Source: Dipteris shenzhenensis (lineage: Eukaryota; Polypodiophyta; Polypodiopsida; Gleicheniales). Taken from it: 64,000 nucleotides of DNA. Under the pieces are notes generated by a model that was not told the DNA's origin, made no database searches, and was given only the letters and a program-made list of their open reading frames with translations. Location of the stretch: NCBI GenBank assembly GCA_047967505.1, contig CM106541.1; one strand, 5' to 3'. A program made the translations under genes and the position numbers. This document shows, piece by piece, positions 1-12,900 of this stretch (the first letter of the stretch is position 1; every line of letters begins with the position of its first letter).

Positions 1-39
1 TCTCCAGCCATAGAGAGGGTCTGCCGGCCCTCAAGGTGG

Positions 40-258
40 TCAAGCATAGAAGAATTTAAGGCGATACTCATTGGTGCATCTGAGTATCACCATGCCGTCA
101 ACATCCTCAAGTTGATAGGTTTCATTGGTGACATTCATATACATCCTTATGGAGGCATGGCCAAAAGTAACCAGTCTCTGCTTCTGTGTTGTGGAGTTAA
201 CCCTCGAGGAAACGTGCCTTCTTCCACATATTGCTAAACATCTTGTAGTTCTAGCCAT
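40..258 (-). pseudogene. Ty3/Gypsy integrase C-terminal scrap
   Basis: The frame ends with the pattern TYQLEDVDGMV, then a CTNEYRLKFFYA-like tail. This matches the usual end of plant Gypsy integrases, where a short beta-rich module (Y-x-L-x-D-x-D-G) is followed by N-x-x-x-L-x-x-[FY][FY]. Only about 70 codons remain. The HHCC zinc region and the D,D-35-E catalytic core are absent, because the RNase H reading frame begins only 65 bases further along on its 3' side. No integrase activity can be encoded here. The call rests on the C-terminal pattern and on its position after RNase H. Confidence 0.55.
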
Positions 259-322
259 CCAGTGTCTACCAAAGAAACCACCCCCCGGTCTTGTACTACA
301 ATGGCTTAAGTAACTAACTTAT

Positions 323-1429
323 CTACCCTTTGATTTTCTTTTCTTTTTTATGAACAAACTTGCAAAAATCAAATTGACTACATAGTGCCATAGCCTTTTG
401 ATTAAGCTCCTTCAAATGAGGACTTCTTGTCTTGTAATGCCCTTGCATTTGCTTTATAATGAGCTGAGAATCTCCTCTTACTTCCAATTCTTTAACTTGA
501 CTTTGAAGACAACCCTCCAAACCAAGAATCAAAGCATTATACTCAGCTGCATTGTTAGTTGTGATACCTGGAAGCTCTTGTCCTCTTGCCCACAACTCTT
601 GATCTTCAGAATTCATCAAGACTATCCCCCCAGCTCCTTGTTGGCATGAAGGAGTAAAAGCCCCATCAAAATACAAGACAAAAGCTGTTGGTGGTGTCTC
701 CCTTTCATCATTAATGTCCTCCTTATATTTCTTTTCTTCTCTTAGATCCTGCCATCCTGCGAGCAAATCTGCCATAGTGGACCTAGTGGTATTTTCAGTG
801 ACAAAAGAGAAAGAGAACTCTTGAAGCTCTGACAACCATTTTGCAAATCTCCCCCCAGGATTAGGCTTGCGAACTAGATATGCTAATACAAACTGAGAGG
901 TAAGGAAGAAAAATGGTCGAGGTAATAAATAGGAGCGAAACTTTTTGACTGAAAACACCAAAGAGAGAGCGTGTTGCTCCATTTCTTCATACCTTTTTTC
1001 CACCTCTGTAAGCTGTCAACTGGCATGATAGATGGGTTGCATTCCACCTGCCTCTTCTTTTTGTAACAATATAGCACCAACTGAATGCAAAGATACACTT
1101 GGATTTACATAAAAGTCTTCAGACCAATCAGGGGGCTTCAATATTGGGCCCTTACTCATGGCCTCCTTAAGTTGCGGAAAAGACTCTTGTTGCTCCACAC
1201 CCCATTGGAAAGAAACTCCTTTTCTTATCAACAAGTTCATGGGATGCACTATCTGTATGAAATCATCGCAAAAGCGTTGATAATACTTGCTCTTTCCTAG
1301 AATTTTGCAAACACCAGTGACACTCTCAGGACTTAGCAATGCCATGATTGCTTGAACCTTGTCTGGATCCATTTGCAAGCCTTCTTTAGACACAATATGC
1401 CCCAACAAGACTACTTTTATTTGAGCCAA
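323..1429 (-). pseudogene. Gypsy RNase H plus second archaeal-like RNase H
   Basis: The frame from 1429 contains the RT thumb/connection (LGHIVSKEGLQMDPDK; the KYYQRF motif) and the first half of the standard RNase H (VGAILLQKEE, PIYHAS). An in-frame TGA at 1016-1018 interrupts it, and the same frame then continues with QLTEVEKRYEEMEQ to the end of that domain. After a linker comes a second RNase H (about 685-326): FDGAFTPSCQQGAGG, then NNAAEYNALILGLEG and RGDSQLIIKQMQGHY, giving the D, E and D metal-binding residues. The standard domain followed by this extra archaeal-like copy is known from the Tat lineage of plant Gypsy elements (Ogre/Retand-type). The stop sits where the family usually has Arg (YASR), so CGA to TGA is the likely change. 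Confidence 0.75.
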
Positions 1430-2090
1430 ATGACACTAGCATTTAGACACCCCTTTGCTTCATCAATCCTAGCTAAGGCCATCTTTAACTTCTCCATGTG
1501 ATCTATGCACCGAGAATAAATGCAAAAATCATCCAAAAACACCCTTATGAACTTTCCCAAGTAAGGCTCGAGCACTTGACTCATGAACCTTTGAAATGTA
1601 GCCGGTGCATTGGTCAACCCAAAAGGCATCACTCTATAAGCAAAAACTCCCCCAGGTGTGTCAAATGATGTTTTCTTTTGATCTTCCTCCTGAATACGAA
1701 TTCGAAAGTACCCAGAATACCCATCACATATAGAATACATCTCATGCCCTGCCACTTGGTCTAGTATTTCATCTTGGAATGGAAAAGGAAAATGATCCCT
1801 CTTAGTGCATGCATTCAAAGGACGAAAGTCCACACAGACCCGCCACTTATTTCCTTTCTTTAGTGTGACAACTACAAGAGATATCCATTCTAAATCATCA
1901 ATAGGAAAGATGAATCCCGCCTCAAGTAGTTGTGTTACCTCTTTCTTTAGTGCCTCAACTCACCCCCAATCGCCTTAAGCATTGCACAACTGGCTTGCTT
2001 TCTAGCTTCAACTCAATCTTGTGCTCCACAAGAGAGACTGGTCGGACCTGTGAATAGCTTGTTGCAAAGAGACATGGAAAATCATCTAAC
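1417..2090 (-). pseudogene. Gypsy reverse transcriptase, frameshifted
   Basis: The region reads EALKKEVTQLLEAGFIFP, WRVCVDFRPLNACTKRDHFP, DGYSGYFRIRI, MPFGLTNAPATFQRFM, then VFLDDFCIYS (catalytic FLDD at about 1528-1539). These are consecutive RT motifs of plant Ty3/Gypsy elements, where F/YVDD or F/YLDD is usual. The first motifs continue upstream of 1833 without a Met, as expected for a polyprotein. A frameshift near 1430-1445 (around the NAS...LAQIKV junction) separates it from the connection domain, and another lies near 1970-1990 at the start of the domain. Catalytic residues are still readable, but no continuous protein is possible. Confidence 0.8.
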
Positions 2091-2161
2091 ATATCCAAGT
2101 ACTAGAGCTTCTCACTACCAGCTGATACAAAATCACCAAGAAGCTCTTCATTGCGTTGGCA

Positions 2162-2872
2162 TCATTTAGTGTGCTCCACATCCTCCACATGAAGTGTCTC
2201 TATAGGATCTTCTTGTACCACTACCTTGTTCCCTCCTGACTCATCTCGACAAAGAGCAAAGGCCACTCCTTCCACCTCACCCTCTGAGCTGGACTCCTGG
2301 GAGCTACACCCTGTCTCTTCTTCTTCATCGGTTAAGTCAGAGCTCGAACTCTCCGATGTTGAAGACTCCTCCTTGACAACTTCCTTTTTGTAGCTTCTGA
2401 TGTTGTAGCGCATCATCTTATCATTTCCCTGCAAAATCAATTTTCCAATATCCCACTTTTGAATAGCCTTCACCTTGTGTAGCCAAGGCCTTCCCAAAAT
2501 CAATGGATAGGCACGTGCATCTAGCTTGGTAGGGATCACCTGAAAAGTAGTCGACACAGAAATTCCACATACATCCACTTCTAGATTCTTCACAACTCCC
2601 AAGGTCTTAACCCTAGTGTTGTCAACCAATTTGATTCGATAAGGAGAGGTAGTACTAGAGTATTTTAAATCAACATCTATCATGATCTTCTCACTCATGA
2701 CATTAATCAATGCACCTCCATCAATGTAAACATTAGAAATCACTTGACCATCAATGATCACATCAACAACAGGTACATCATCACCAACATCTATATCTAC
2801 CTTTTTAACAATAGGAATGGCTTTTTCTTCTTTGACACTCTTGTGCTTGCTAGCTTTCCCCATTCTTTCCAT
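2162..2872 (-). pseudogene. Gypsy aspartic protease segment
   Basis: The frame reads PVVDVIIDGQVISNVYIDGG, followed by INVMSEK, a hydrophobic LEVDVCGISVSTTFQVIP strand, and YPLILGRPWLH. This is the layout of the retropepsin-like domain in plant Gypsy polyproteins: a D-[ST/G]-G active site, a flap, and an ILGRPWL motif. The active site here is IDGG rather than DSG/DTG, a common plant variant. A Ser/Glu-rich acidic tail (SSTSESSSSDLTDEEEE) precedes the RT segment. It is offset from gag by a frameshift near 2870, so the polyprotein is broken. Confidence 0.65.
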
Positions 2873-4026
2873 AGTTTTGGAGACAAAGCAAGTAATTGAC
2901 CAAAGGTGATATGAGCTTCCTTTTCTTTAAGGTCGGACAACAAGTTATAGCTTTCAATCCCTTGTCCTAAAGGAGAGTCTAACTGGCTAATTCTCCTTCT
3001 GGATGCCTTCTTTTTCTTACTACAACGTTCCTCTTCCTGATGTTCCTCATCTACTTCTTCCTTGCTTTCTTATTCTTCTTTTGCTTTACCACGCCCCCGT
3101 TTAGCCATCATTACCTCTCTTTCCTCATCCCCTGAAGAAGCTTCTAACAAGGATACTTGTTTTTCTTCTTTCTTTCTCAATCTGGGACCCTCGGGGCGAT
3201 AGTGACCCTTTATATTACATTCATAGTAGCAAGTGACCCCACTCTTATCTCGAGGCCTATCTTCACTCTTTGGTGCTCTAGGTTGTCGTGCATTAACCAA
3301 ATGCAATTTCAAATCAGCAAACTCTTCCATCAATTGGGAGATATTATGATCTAACTCAAAGGACTTTAGTACCTGAGCAGTGCCCATTACCTCCACCTTA
3401 CAAGTTGTAGCTGTTGAAGACACAAAAGAGGATTCGATCTTTAGAGAAGCTTCTTTCTTGGTCGCAATGCAAAGTGCCTCCATGTTTGTGGTTGGATCTT
3501 TACTCATTAATTTTGAGTGAAGATGAGGCTCCAAAGACATAACAAATTTGCTTATCTTTAAGTGCTCCATCCCTACGAGACTTTGAGGGGCCGATGATGT
3601 AGATGCCACAGCTTGCAAAGCTAACCTTTCATACTTTGTCCATAAAGTTTCATATCGGATTGCCAACATAGAGACCATCTCACCCTCTCCTTGATAGAAC
3701 CGCTCCAACTTCAACATCAAAGCATTTTGTGACTCCACTGCCCTAAATCTCTACTTCATTGCAGCCACCACTTGGTCCCAGTCCTCGTTGGTAGAGTCTG
3801 GTAAGGCCTCATGCCAACTCAAGGCTACACCTTCAAGAAAATCGAGCCAAATCTCTGCCCGCCGATCCTTCATGGACCATCCAAAAAGCCGGCATCCTCG
3901 AACAAAATCCTGGAGATAAGACTTCGGGTCTTCCCCTTGGGTCCCTCGAAACACTGGAATCTTCATCATGATGAAACACAAAAAGGAAACACCAAGATCC
4001 AAATAATATCCCAAACAAGATCCCAC
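2873..4026 (-). pseudogene. Gypsy gag with in-frame stop and worn zinc knuckle
   Basis: The N-terminal half (4026-3751) contains IPVFRGTQGEDPKSYLQDF and WLDFLEGVALSWHEAL, the retrotransposon gag core pattern. An in-frame TAG at 3751-3753 follows VVAAMK, and the same frame resumes with the ESQNALMLKLERF motif and YETLWTKYERL. The zinc knuckle (about 3208-3240) reads C-x3-C-x4-H-x4-G instead of C-x2-C-x4-H-x4-C, so it is degenerate. Past the stop at 3070 the coding sense continues in worn form to about 2880 (YNLLSDLKEKEAHITFGQLL), a block that usually precedes the protease. Gag would form the particle and bind RNA. Confidence 0.7.
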
Positions 4027-4770
4027 AGAGCCTTAGTATACCAAGACCAACTTATTATGCATAACCACTTGTTGAAAACCCTCCACAATGTGATCCTCAA
4101 CAAAATCTTCAAAAATAAGTGAGACCAACTAGCATCATGAAAACATTGTGTATACATGCATTCAAGAATCACCCTTGTCACAATTGGAAGTGCACATAAC
4201 AGCTTCAAGATATTGTACTCTTCATCATTTGCATAGCAAAAGAAGTTGAAAGCATTGAGAATCACCACTCCACTGTTATAGTCAAAAACTACCGAAAGAC
4301 TCAACTCTTCTTCACACCAAGCTACCAGTGCATGAAAGAATCCCCAATCTATCATTGTGCCTGCTGTCGGCATTGTCGATTCATCAACATATTCAAGACT
4401 GCAAACATAAAGGATATGATCATGATGACCGTGCGAATAGCTTGAGCATCACCTTCACAATCTTCTAGTTCTCTTAAACGGGCTGCAATCTCTTCTAACG
4501 GAGTTCTTCTAGGCATCTTCTTTATCACATCAGAAAACACATGCCCATACTAAGCATGACATGCAATCAAGTACACCCGAGACCGTTTAATAAGATGGGA
4601 TGAATCCAATACCAAACGTACTCGGCGTCTCCACCAAAAAGATGTGACATGAAGTTGGGCGTAATAAACTTCACGCACCTCTTCAGTTCCTACTGCTTTC
4701 AAACTGAGTGACAAAGATATTTATCATTGAGAAAGGGACATTAAAAAGAAGCTTTTATGCCAAGATACCA
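4027..4770 (-). other. Leader between putative LTR and gag
   Basis: This stretch lies upstream of gag in the sense of the Gypsy element. A short open frame at 4540-4352 starts MPRRTPLEEIAARLRELEDC and could be the true gag N-terminus or chance. Nothing else is recognisable. At its outer end, 4759-4770 reads TGGTATCTTGGC on the minus strand. That shares the first seven bases with the usual plant initiator-Met primer site TGGTATCAGAGC and may be a worn PBS. Confidence 0.35.
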
Positions 4771-6516
4771 CACCATACTTTCCTCCCTTAGATGAGAATG
4801 AAGATGGTAACATCCCAAGTGATGTTGTACTTAAGCATAGGAGAAGGAAAGGATCAGCAGAGGCCATAATCTCAACAAGCCGATCTGCGCCAAAGAGAAG
4901 AGCGATATGTTATTGAAAAAAGATCTTGCAGCTCAAAATAACATGAACTGATATATATCGAGGAGTTTGAAGGGGCTGATTAGGTTCCAAGGAAACATTG
5001 CATCTCCTTCATAGATACTTTTACACTTAGCCCAAAACACTCTACAAACTGTCATTAAACATAGAGGCCTATAACTTTCAATAGAGACATGATACCAAAG
5101 ATTCAAACAGATATAGAGATGCATCTTGAGATGGGCTTTGTGTTGATATACATTTCGTAAGAAACAAAGAAGCAACCAGAAAGTTATGGGCCGTTTACTC
5201 GATGGGGGTAAAAATTGTCATGAAAATATACTGTCAAACACAGAGACTCATAACTTTTTATAGTAGTATTTGATTCAAGGTTTAATCATGTAGAAAATGT
5301 GCCTTGAAGAGACTTCGTGCTAATATAAGTTTCATCAAAATCGGACTATTGAGCAGAAAGTTATGAGAAAAACACTAATAGGGGGTCAAACTATCATAAA
5401 AATTGCCCTCCACCCATGCTAATTTTGCCTGAGCAAGATGCTCCCTCAAGACTCCACCTTCATCAACGATCCACACTCATAGATTTTGCCTAGAAGAGAG
5501 TAATTAAAACCCTTGGTGGCTCAAGAAATGGATGGACCATGTGTGTGCAATGAGCGGCCAAATAGAAAGTACTTTTAAGGCTTTGAAAGAAAGAAAAGGG
5601 AAGAGAGACTCAAGAGAGGGAATACGAAGTGATCTTCATCATTAATAGAGTGAGGCTCCACTCCAATGCAACTCAAAATACTATAAACACAAGGGAGAAG
5701 AAGAGGTTTCATACGTACAAGAGAGAGCGGAAGCTCCAAGACTACTCATAGAGAGAGAATGAACTAGAGAGAGATGGACTCTAGAGTCTACATGAGAGAA
5801 TATCTACAAGAGGGAGAGAAGGCTCATGGAAGAGGCTTGAGGAGACTAGAGCTATAGCAACATGAAGCCTAATGGTGGAAGAGATGATGAAAAAGGGAGA
5901 GGAGGGCTTCTTTTATAGAGATTTTGTAACCCTCCTTCACCCATTTACAATTGTTGCTTGTAGATTCCTTTCCCCATCAATCACATAAGCCCGTATGTCA
6001 CCATCCATGCCCTTTTTGGCTACTCTTGCCATGTGTCCCATCAAAAGATGCTCAAGACTCTTAAAATATTGAGAAAGCCAAGAGTCTCCCCACATGGAGC
6101 TCGTAGGGACCCTCTCTTTTCCATATGTCCACATCCTCCTTATTCCACATGGGAATTCTAGAAGGATTCCTCTTGACTCCACTCCACATGCCTTCCACAC
6201 GCTTGGCATGTGGCCTCTTTTATATTATTGGAATACATGGACATGAGCCCACCTCTTTATATGACTCTCTTCCTATTTTCTAAAAACCCCATAATATCCC
6301 ACACACGAATAACTCTCACCCCATACCAAGGTATTTATAATTCATACCTATGGTATTTACAATGATCCATTCCACTCATCCTCTCAATCCCATAGAATAT
6401 CTTAGAAAATAGAAATAAGTGAGAGCCGCTAGGCTATCACTTGATACTCAAACTCTTATCAAACATAGAAGAAAACAATACCAATGCCAAATAAAAAAAT
6501 ATCAATTTTTGGCATC
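4771..6516 (-). repeat. Putative 5' LTR of the Gypsy element
   Basis: Placed only by position outside the possible primer site and by a TATA box inside it. No second LTR copy is in the window to prove the limits. The region has no coding sequence. It holds GA-rich patches around 5580-5830. Confidence 0.35.
5911..5917 (-). promoter_or_regulatory. TATA box in putative LTR
   Basis: The minus strand reads CTCTATAAAAGAAGCC. It is well placed about 600 bases inside the putative LTR to start a genomic retrotransposon transcript towards gag. Confidence 0.45.
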
Positions 6517-9416
6517 ACACCACCCATATGCTGGGTGTTTGGTCTAGGACTTGAAACACACACGCTTGCATATGCTTGCTCACACTTCCACTTTCAATAG
6601 GAAAGTGGATGGTATCTATTGCCTAGTGTTAATGTTGTTTCTTCATCTACATTGAATATACCTAATATAATCTCTCCGTTTTTTTTATTAGTGTCAGTAT
6701 TATCCTCCATGTCCACTTTTAATGTCTTTCCTCTATATCTAATTCTATCATCATCATCATTTACTGTCTCTAGTTTCCTTTCTTTTAGGGATAGAACCCC
6801 ATACTATCTATTGAGGGCTACTCCCCAACGGATCTATCAATGATTATTTTCATCATAGTTCTATTGATTCATTTATTTAGGTATGATTACTCCCTATTTC
6901 TAGTTTTTCAAAGGGAAGTAGCTTATTTGATTATAATAATTATGCTTTGTTGAAACATTTGTGAACACTATTCCTTCGCTCATATACACTTCTACCAAGT
7001 CCTAGAGGAGAGATATCCTAAACGGGCACCTCCAAATGGAGTGGATATTGGCTAGTTTACTATGTTTATGCTTTTCTAATGTTGAGAAAATTATACATTG
7101 ATATCACAATTGTGCATTACAATCTCTTTTACAAAGTCCCAAATAAGGGATCTCCTTCATGGGCAATGATAGAAGATTACACCCAATTAGTGATTGGGTT
7201 ACCACCATTAATGATACATCTTCTTCATCACTGTTGAGAAGTGGGCCCCACACTTGGAAAAGAAGGGGCCCATTCCCTTTTTTTCCACTTGTGTGGATCT
7301 GAGAAATGGGCAGGTGCACACACACACACACACACCCCTATTCTCTTGTGCAATTTTAACTTTGACACACATAGTCAGAGAAGCGGATTTGTGTCCTACC
7401 CTTACACTCTCAGAATATCAAGGTCAAGCCTTGTTTAGAAACTCACGTTGGCTCATTTTTCTAAAAGTTGACCTTAGGTTTTAAGTGCTTATGTACTTTA
7501 CCTCGTGACTAGGAATATATGCGAGTACTATCTCTCTCTTTTTTTTAAAGAGTACTACCTTTTAAGTATACTACTAACTTACAGTAACCTTGTCCTACTC
7601 TTGTCATGAGAGTAAATCTTGGATGGTTAGTATAAGCAATGGATTGACTAAATAACAACAATTATGTGTCATTCTCTCTTGCCTCTCTACACTTGAATTG
7701 TTGCATGTGGTATTCCCTATTGAAAACCATGTCTGAAAATTTACTTGATGAAGGCTCTATAAGGAAGTGTGTGCTCGATTGCCTTTAAACCTTCTAAGTT
7801 CTATAAGTCTAGGGTAGCTTGCATGAAATATTTTTATTTTATGCTAAACAATCTGGCGCTCGAACAAAATGCATGAAGATTGCCTAGATGCTCTGGTGCT
7901 AGAACAACGTGCATGAAATAGCTCATATTATTTCCTTATGTTGATGCTTGGTCATGTTGGAAGGTAGACCAAGGTTTCTAGACATGTCATAAAGACTCAA
8001 CCCCAATAATAAGGGGTGAGGAGTGTTGACACATGTCTTCCCCCTCATGCAATATTCAGCCACTAACTTGTGGGATGGTGGTTGGCAGGAGGCCTTCCCC
8101 TTCGGCTTTATGTGATGGATGGTATCTGTTGGCTTTACTTCCTCCATGCGTAGCATTGACCTCCTTCTACAAATAGATTTTTCACTTACCCTTGTAATGG
8201 TCCCCCACATTAGAATATGCTCCACCTTGATGGCCATTGAGATCAATGTTATCTTTTTCATTTCGTAACAATGGAATATACTAATGGGCTACCAAAGAGA
8301 TCTCACATTTATGATTGTTCTAATCCTTTCACAGTGTGGAAGAGCATACAGCTCTATGAACACAATCAACACTAAGCATACGGCAAAGTGGATGAGAGAG
8401 ATCATACGGTTGGGCTATACAAAATGTACACTCTCACATAGCCAAAAAGATGAAGATGATACAAGATATACACAACCCTAGGTGGGTTGCCCTAAGTCCA
8501 TAAGGACTATTCACACAGGGACTTCGTGCCCTCTAGATAACTCTATCACCTATCCATCTATCCATACATACAATATATGAACATACATCCAACCATATAT
8601 ACATGGGTGAGACCATCACAATCACCAATACCTCAACCCTCCCCCATCGTTGGTGGTCTCTAATGTTACAGAGAGATAGGCAAGATTTGAACATCTCAAG
8701 TTTCTCATGAGGTAAGGGAGTAGAACGCCGAGAAGGCAGAGAGGAAGAAGAATGACCGCATTCAAGTGGTGAATGGAACCAAACCCTCAAGAGAAGTAAT
8801 GATGGATATGAAGTTAATGTGCAATATGGAAGAAGGATCAATGAATATGTGTACAAGAATAGTAATGAATTTCTAATTATACACATATTACAATGTCTAA
8901 ATGAAGTCACAATAGATTGGCAAAGAACCACGAAGTTGATAAAGTTAGTTTAATACAATTCCAAGACATATTGTGTCAAGACAAATTAAAATTTAGGTGA
9001 AATAAATGCCAAACTTTGGAGTTTTCATTGCAAGTGGGGCTCATGTAACATTTGAGACCAATAATTAACAAAAACTTTGAGACTCATGTAAGATTTGAGA
9101 AATATATATGTCTGGAAAGGCAATAACACACTGATATTGATACGCGAAAATGGTTGCAGCTTGTGAATCAACAAGAGACAATTGAATGACCAACAAATGA
9201 TTTGTCAACAGAGTTCTATTAAATTGTAGTAATTAGAAAGACCACTAGATTGCAACATTTACTATCTACAGTGATACACTTACACATGATTGAAGGGCAA
9301 ATATTTAACATCATGGGAATACAATATAAAGGACAAATAACTAGCTGGCATATAATCAAGCACAAATGGTACATATATAATGGTTGTGTATAGTACTCAA
9401 ACATTCATAGCTCTTT
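6517..9416. other. No recognisable gene
   Basis: About 2.9 kb of AT-rich sequence with only short unrelated open frames. I see a small (CA)n tract at 7317-7336 and no conserved protein motifs, RNA gene or transposon ends that I can support. Confidence 0.5.
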
Positions 9417-9931
9417 TTTCTTCTTTTTTTTTGGGCAAATAAATTTTGATTATATTCTGATCATATGATTTGTACAATGTTGTCAAAACTTAAAGTTCAC
9501 CTCTACTGAGGGACGACTGCATACAAAATGACCTCTCTCTAGTAATAAGAGAAAGCAAAACCAGTAGCTTAACTTTAAAAAGAGGCTAAGTCTCAAAATG
9601 TGGACCCCACTTGAGTCCTTGCCAAACCAAGGGAGAGACCGTGTTCTGTGGTTAACAGAAGGATCCATCAGAGAGATGTTGATATGCCATCTTTCAAGGT
9701 AGCAGCCTTCAGCAGTGTCCTATGCATAAAGAATAAATAGTTGAGCAATAGAAGCCTGTGCATAGAGAATAAATAGTACTCTACTCAGCAGGTTCTTTGG
9801 GCAGAGTGGAGGGAGGAGCCGAGTCTGCATGTCCATTTCTGCACTAGAACATCTTCCTACCTCTTGAGTGTGTTCATCCAGTTTTGTTTGCAGTTGGGAA
9901 ACCTAGTCATTGTAGTTATGAAATTCTTGAT

Positions 9932-12900
9932 CTAAGAGGAACTTAGCCTGGGGCATAGCAGAGAATGATCAGTTAGTAAGCATAAAGCAATCATACCAAT
10001 TAATAATAAAGAGCAGATTAGCATGCATGATCTCATCACTAAATTGTAAAGCATTCCTAAACCATAAAACATAAGCTTTGATAAGTGACCATTTGGCATA
10101 AGGTGTTTTGAGAGCATCCCCCAATAGTATGGCCTTCCAATTTATAGGCTCCCCAATTCTGATTTACACATATTTCCTTACTTTTCTTGCTATGGGGCAA
10201 GCAATGAAGAGATGAAAGATGTCTTCTTTGTTCATCACATAGTATTTGCATGCACCATCCCCCTTGCCAATACTGAGACTTCTACCATTAGTCCAAACTG
10301 CCTTATGCAAAGTTAGCCATAAAAGAGTAGACATTTTCTCAGGGATTTCTTTGTTCCATATCAACTCAAATCTGAGTGTCCATTTTCTTGCATTATCAGA
10401 GTAGTTCCATCTATTGTTTAGCTTAACTACAACCTCCTCTATACCTTCAGAGGGTGTGGGTATAGGTAAGAGGGATGAGCTGCCAACCCATCCAAACTCT
10501 CTGGTGTAATTAAGCACTCTGCCCCCCTTCCAAATGATGTCCCCCTCCCACAACTGTACTCTTCCCATGATCAGCTCTTGGTCTAAATTTTGAAGTCTCA
10601 ACTCTCTTCTTATCTCCAACCAGTTTTTGCATCTAATATTATTCTTGTCCCATAGGTCACCCTAGCAAGAGATTCCCTTCTTTACCAAATGCCATGCTCT
10701 TAGAAAATCATTATCACTCAACTGTTGGCTTGGGAAGAAAGTAGACACCCATATGGAATCCAAAGTCATGAAACTTCCTTTCCTAGAGAGAGTGATGTAG
10801 CATTTGATTTGTTCATAGGCACCCCATAGGGATTTCCACAGCTGGCTCCCTTTGGTAGTGCAAGGTTCTAGGTTTCCAATAGCTGCCAATAAAGGATAGT
10901 CCTTTCATCTAGGGGCTCTGAGAGGTCTGACATGCTTAAAATTCCTGAGAAGAAGGTTAGCCCAGTCCCTTTCAGGGTTGGTAATAGCTTTAATTATCCA
11001 CGTGGCTGCTAACTTGTAAGCTACCAATTGGATATTTATGACACCCATTCCTCCTTCTTTTCTTGGCCTAGTACAAAAAGCCCATTTAACTTTGGCAATC
11101 CTTCTTCTGGTGTCATTCCCACCCCATAAGAAGGATCTGCAGATCCTTATGAATTTTTCTAAACCTGTTTTGGATGGACACCAACAAGAGAGATAAAATA
11201 TGGACATTGGGTAAATATAGTGGTTTAGGACTACCCTTCTCCCTGCCAAGTTTGCCTGCAGCCCCCTGATACTGTTTAATTTCTTTTTGAACTTTTCAAG
11301 GAACCACTCCCATTTGTCCTTCATCTTGACATTAAATCCCATAGGGATACCTAGAAGCCTGAATATCTGTCCATGTGGTATCTTTTTGCATCCAAGCTGA
11401 TCCAACAGGTTTAGGTTGTCTCCAGCTAATAAAGCATACCCTATTTTGGAGTGATTTATCCTTGGCCCAGATGCTCTGCAAAAAATGTCCATGCACTCCA
11501 TTGCTCTTTTATGTCCACATCTGTGTTTCTGATTGTAAGGGTAGTGTCATCTGCAAATTGTTGATTAACCAACTGGTTTCCTGAGGGGAGTTCTATGCCA
11601 TTGATTTCTCTTGCAGCTACTTGTTCTTTAATCAGCCATCCCAAGGCATCAGTAGCAATTGCAAATAGGAGGGGGGCTAGAGGGCAACCTTGTCTGATGG
11701 ATCTTTTCAACATAAAACTCTAATACATCTCACCATTCACACATACCTTTGCAGAGGCATTTGATAGTAGCAAGGCTACATAGGAGATAAAGTTCTTTCC
11801 CAACCCCAAGCTTTTGAGTGACTGTAGAAGAAAGTCCCAGTTCAATCTATCATAGGCCTTATCAAAGTCTATCTTAATAAGACATATCTCTTGCTTACTT
11901 AACTCAACATGGGTGCACCCTTCCCATAGATTGATGATTGCCTCCAATAAATGTCTGTTCTTGATGAAACCTTTCTGTTCTTCTAGGATCCACTTGTCCA
12001 TCTCGTGTCTCAGTCTCAAAGCAATTGCTTTAGCATAAATCTTATATGAGCAGTTCAGCATAGTAAGGGGCCTCCAAATTTTTAGCACTGTCCTGTCCCC
12101 TTCCTGTGGAATAAGTTTAATGACACCTCCATTTAAATGCTCTGGGAGCAGCCCTTGCTTAATACTCTCTTTCTAGACAGCTAATAAGGAAGGGCCAACA
12201 GTGTCCCAAAAGACTTTGTAAAATTTAGCAGGAAGCCCATCTTCTCCAGGTGTTTTGCCATCAACCATTGCAAACACATCCCCTTTGAGCTCTTGCAAAG
12301 ATAGTTCTATTTCTAGTTGATTTTTGTCTAGGTTAGATACAGATGGTTGTCTGGCTGCATAGCATTTCAATCTGGCCTCTAGGACATTATGGTCTATTAA
12401 GTCCACTATGCTTAGTAGGTTTCTGAAATGGTGGATTATTATCTCTATATTTTATGTTTCTGATTGAGCCAAATCTCCATCATCCTTGTGTAGCCAAGGG
12501 ATTTCCTCCTGCTTCCTCTTTTTTTTTATCCTCCTGAAATTCTCTTTAGTTGGCTTGTCTATCTTGCCTACCCACCACTCTCTAAAGTAGATATTGGCAT
12601 TATGAAGCTTGATCTGTTCTTGTACTCTGACTTCTTTTCTTTTGATCAGTAGCTATTGTTGGGCATTGATGTCATTGTTTCTAGCTCTTTGTTCAAGATC
12701 CTCAATATCTTTCTTAAGCTTGTCCACTCTTCTTGCTGTAATGGCTGCCCTATTCTTTCTGGCTTCCTTAGAATTGTTTGGATCTTTTCAATAGCATCCT
12801 TCCATCCCTGGGCCATAGATTCAGTTGCTGCTGCAAAAGAAAAGTGCCAACTCTCTATGATCTATTTTTGTACTGTCTGAAGCTTGAAAAGGGAAGGATC

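Larger units (their letters stand above)
1..6516 (-). mobile_element. Decayed Ty3/Gypsy retrotransposon, Tat-like
   Basis: On the minus strand the order is gag (about 4026-2873), aspartic protease (2872-2162), reverse transcriptase (about 2090-1417), RNase H plus a second RNase H (1429-323), then a scrap of integrase C-terminus (258-40). This gag-PR-RT-RH-INT order is that of Ty3/Gypsy elements. The second RNase H domain points to the Tat lineage. The integrase catalytic core is missing between about 322 and 258, so the element has an internal deletion as well as stops and frameshifts. A putative leader and 5' LTR lie at 4027-6516. The 3' LTR would lie left of the window. The outer boundary near 6516 is a guess from a TGATGCC-type end. 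Confidence 0.8.

Noticed and set aside
3966-4373. Hydrophobic 135-codon frame upstream of Gypsy gag
   Set aside because: Rich in Trp and Cys without a domain pattern. It overlaps the leader and the gag start in another frame, so it is probably chance.
6619-9404. Several 60-130 codon frames between the Gypsy and L1 elements
   Set aside because: Low-complexity or AT-rich, unconserved in appearance, with no motif, splice or start context.
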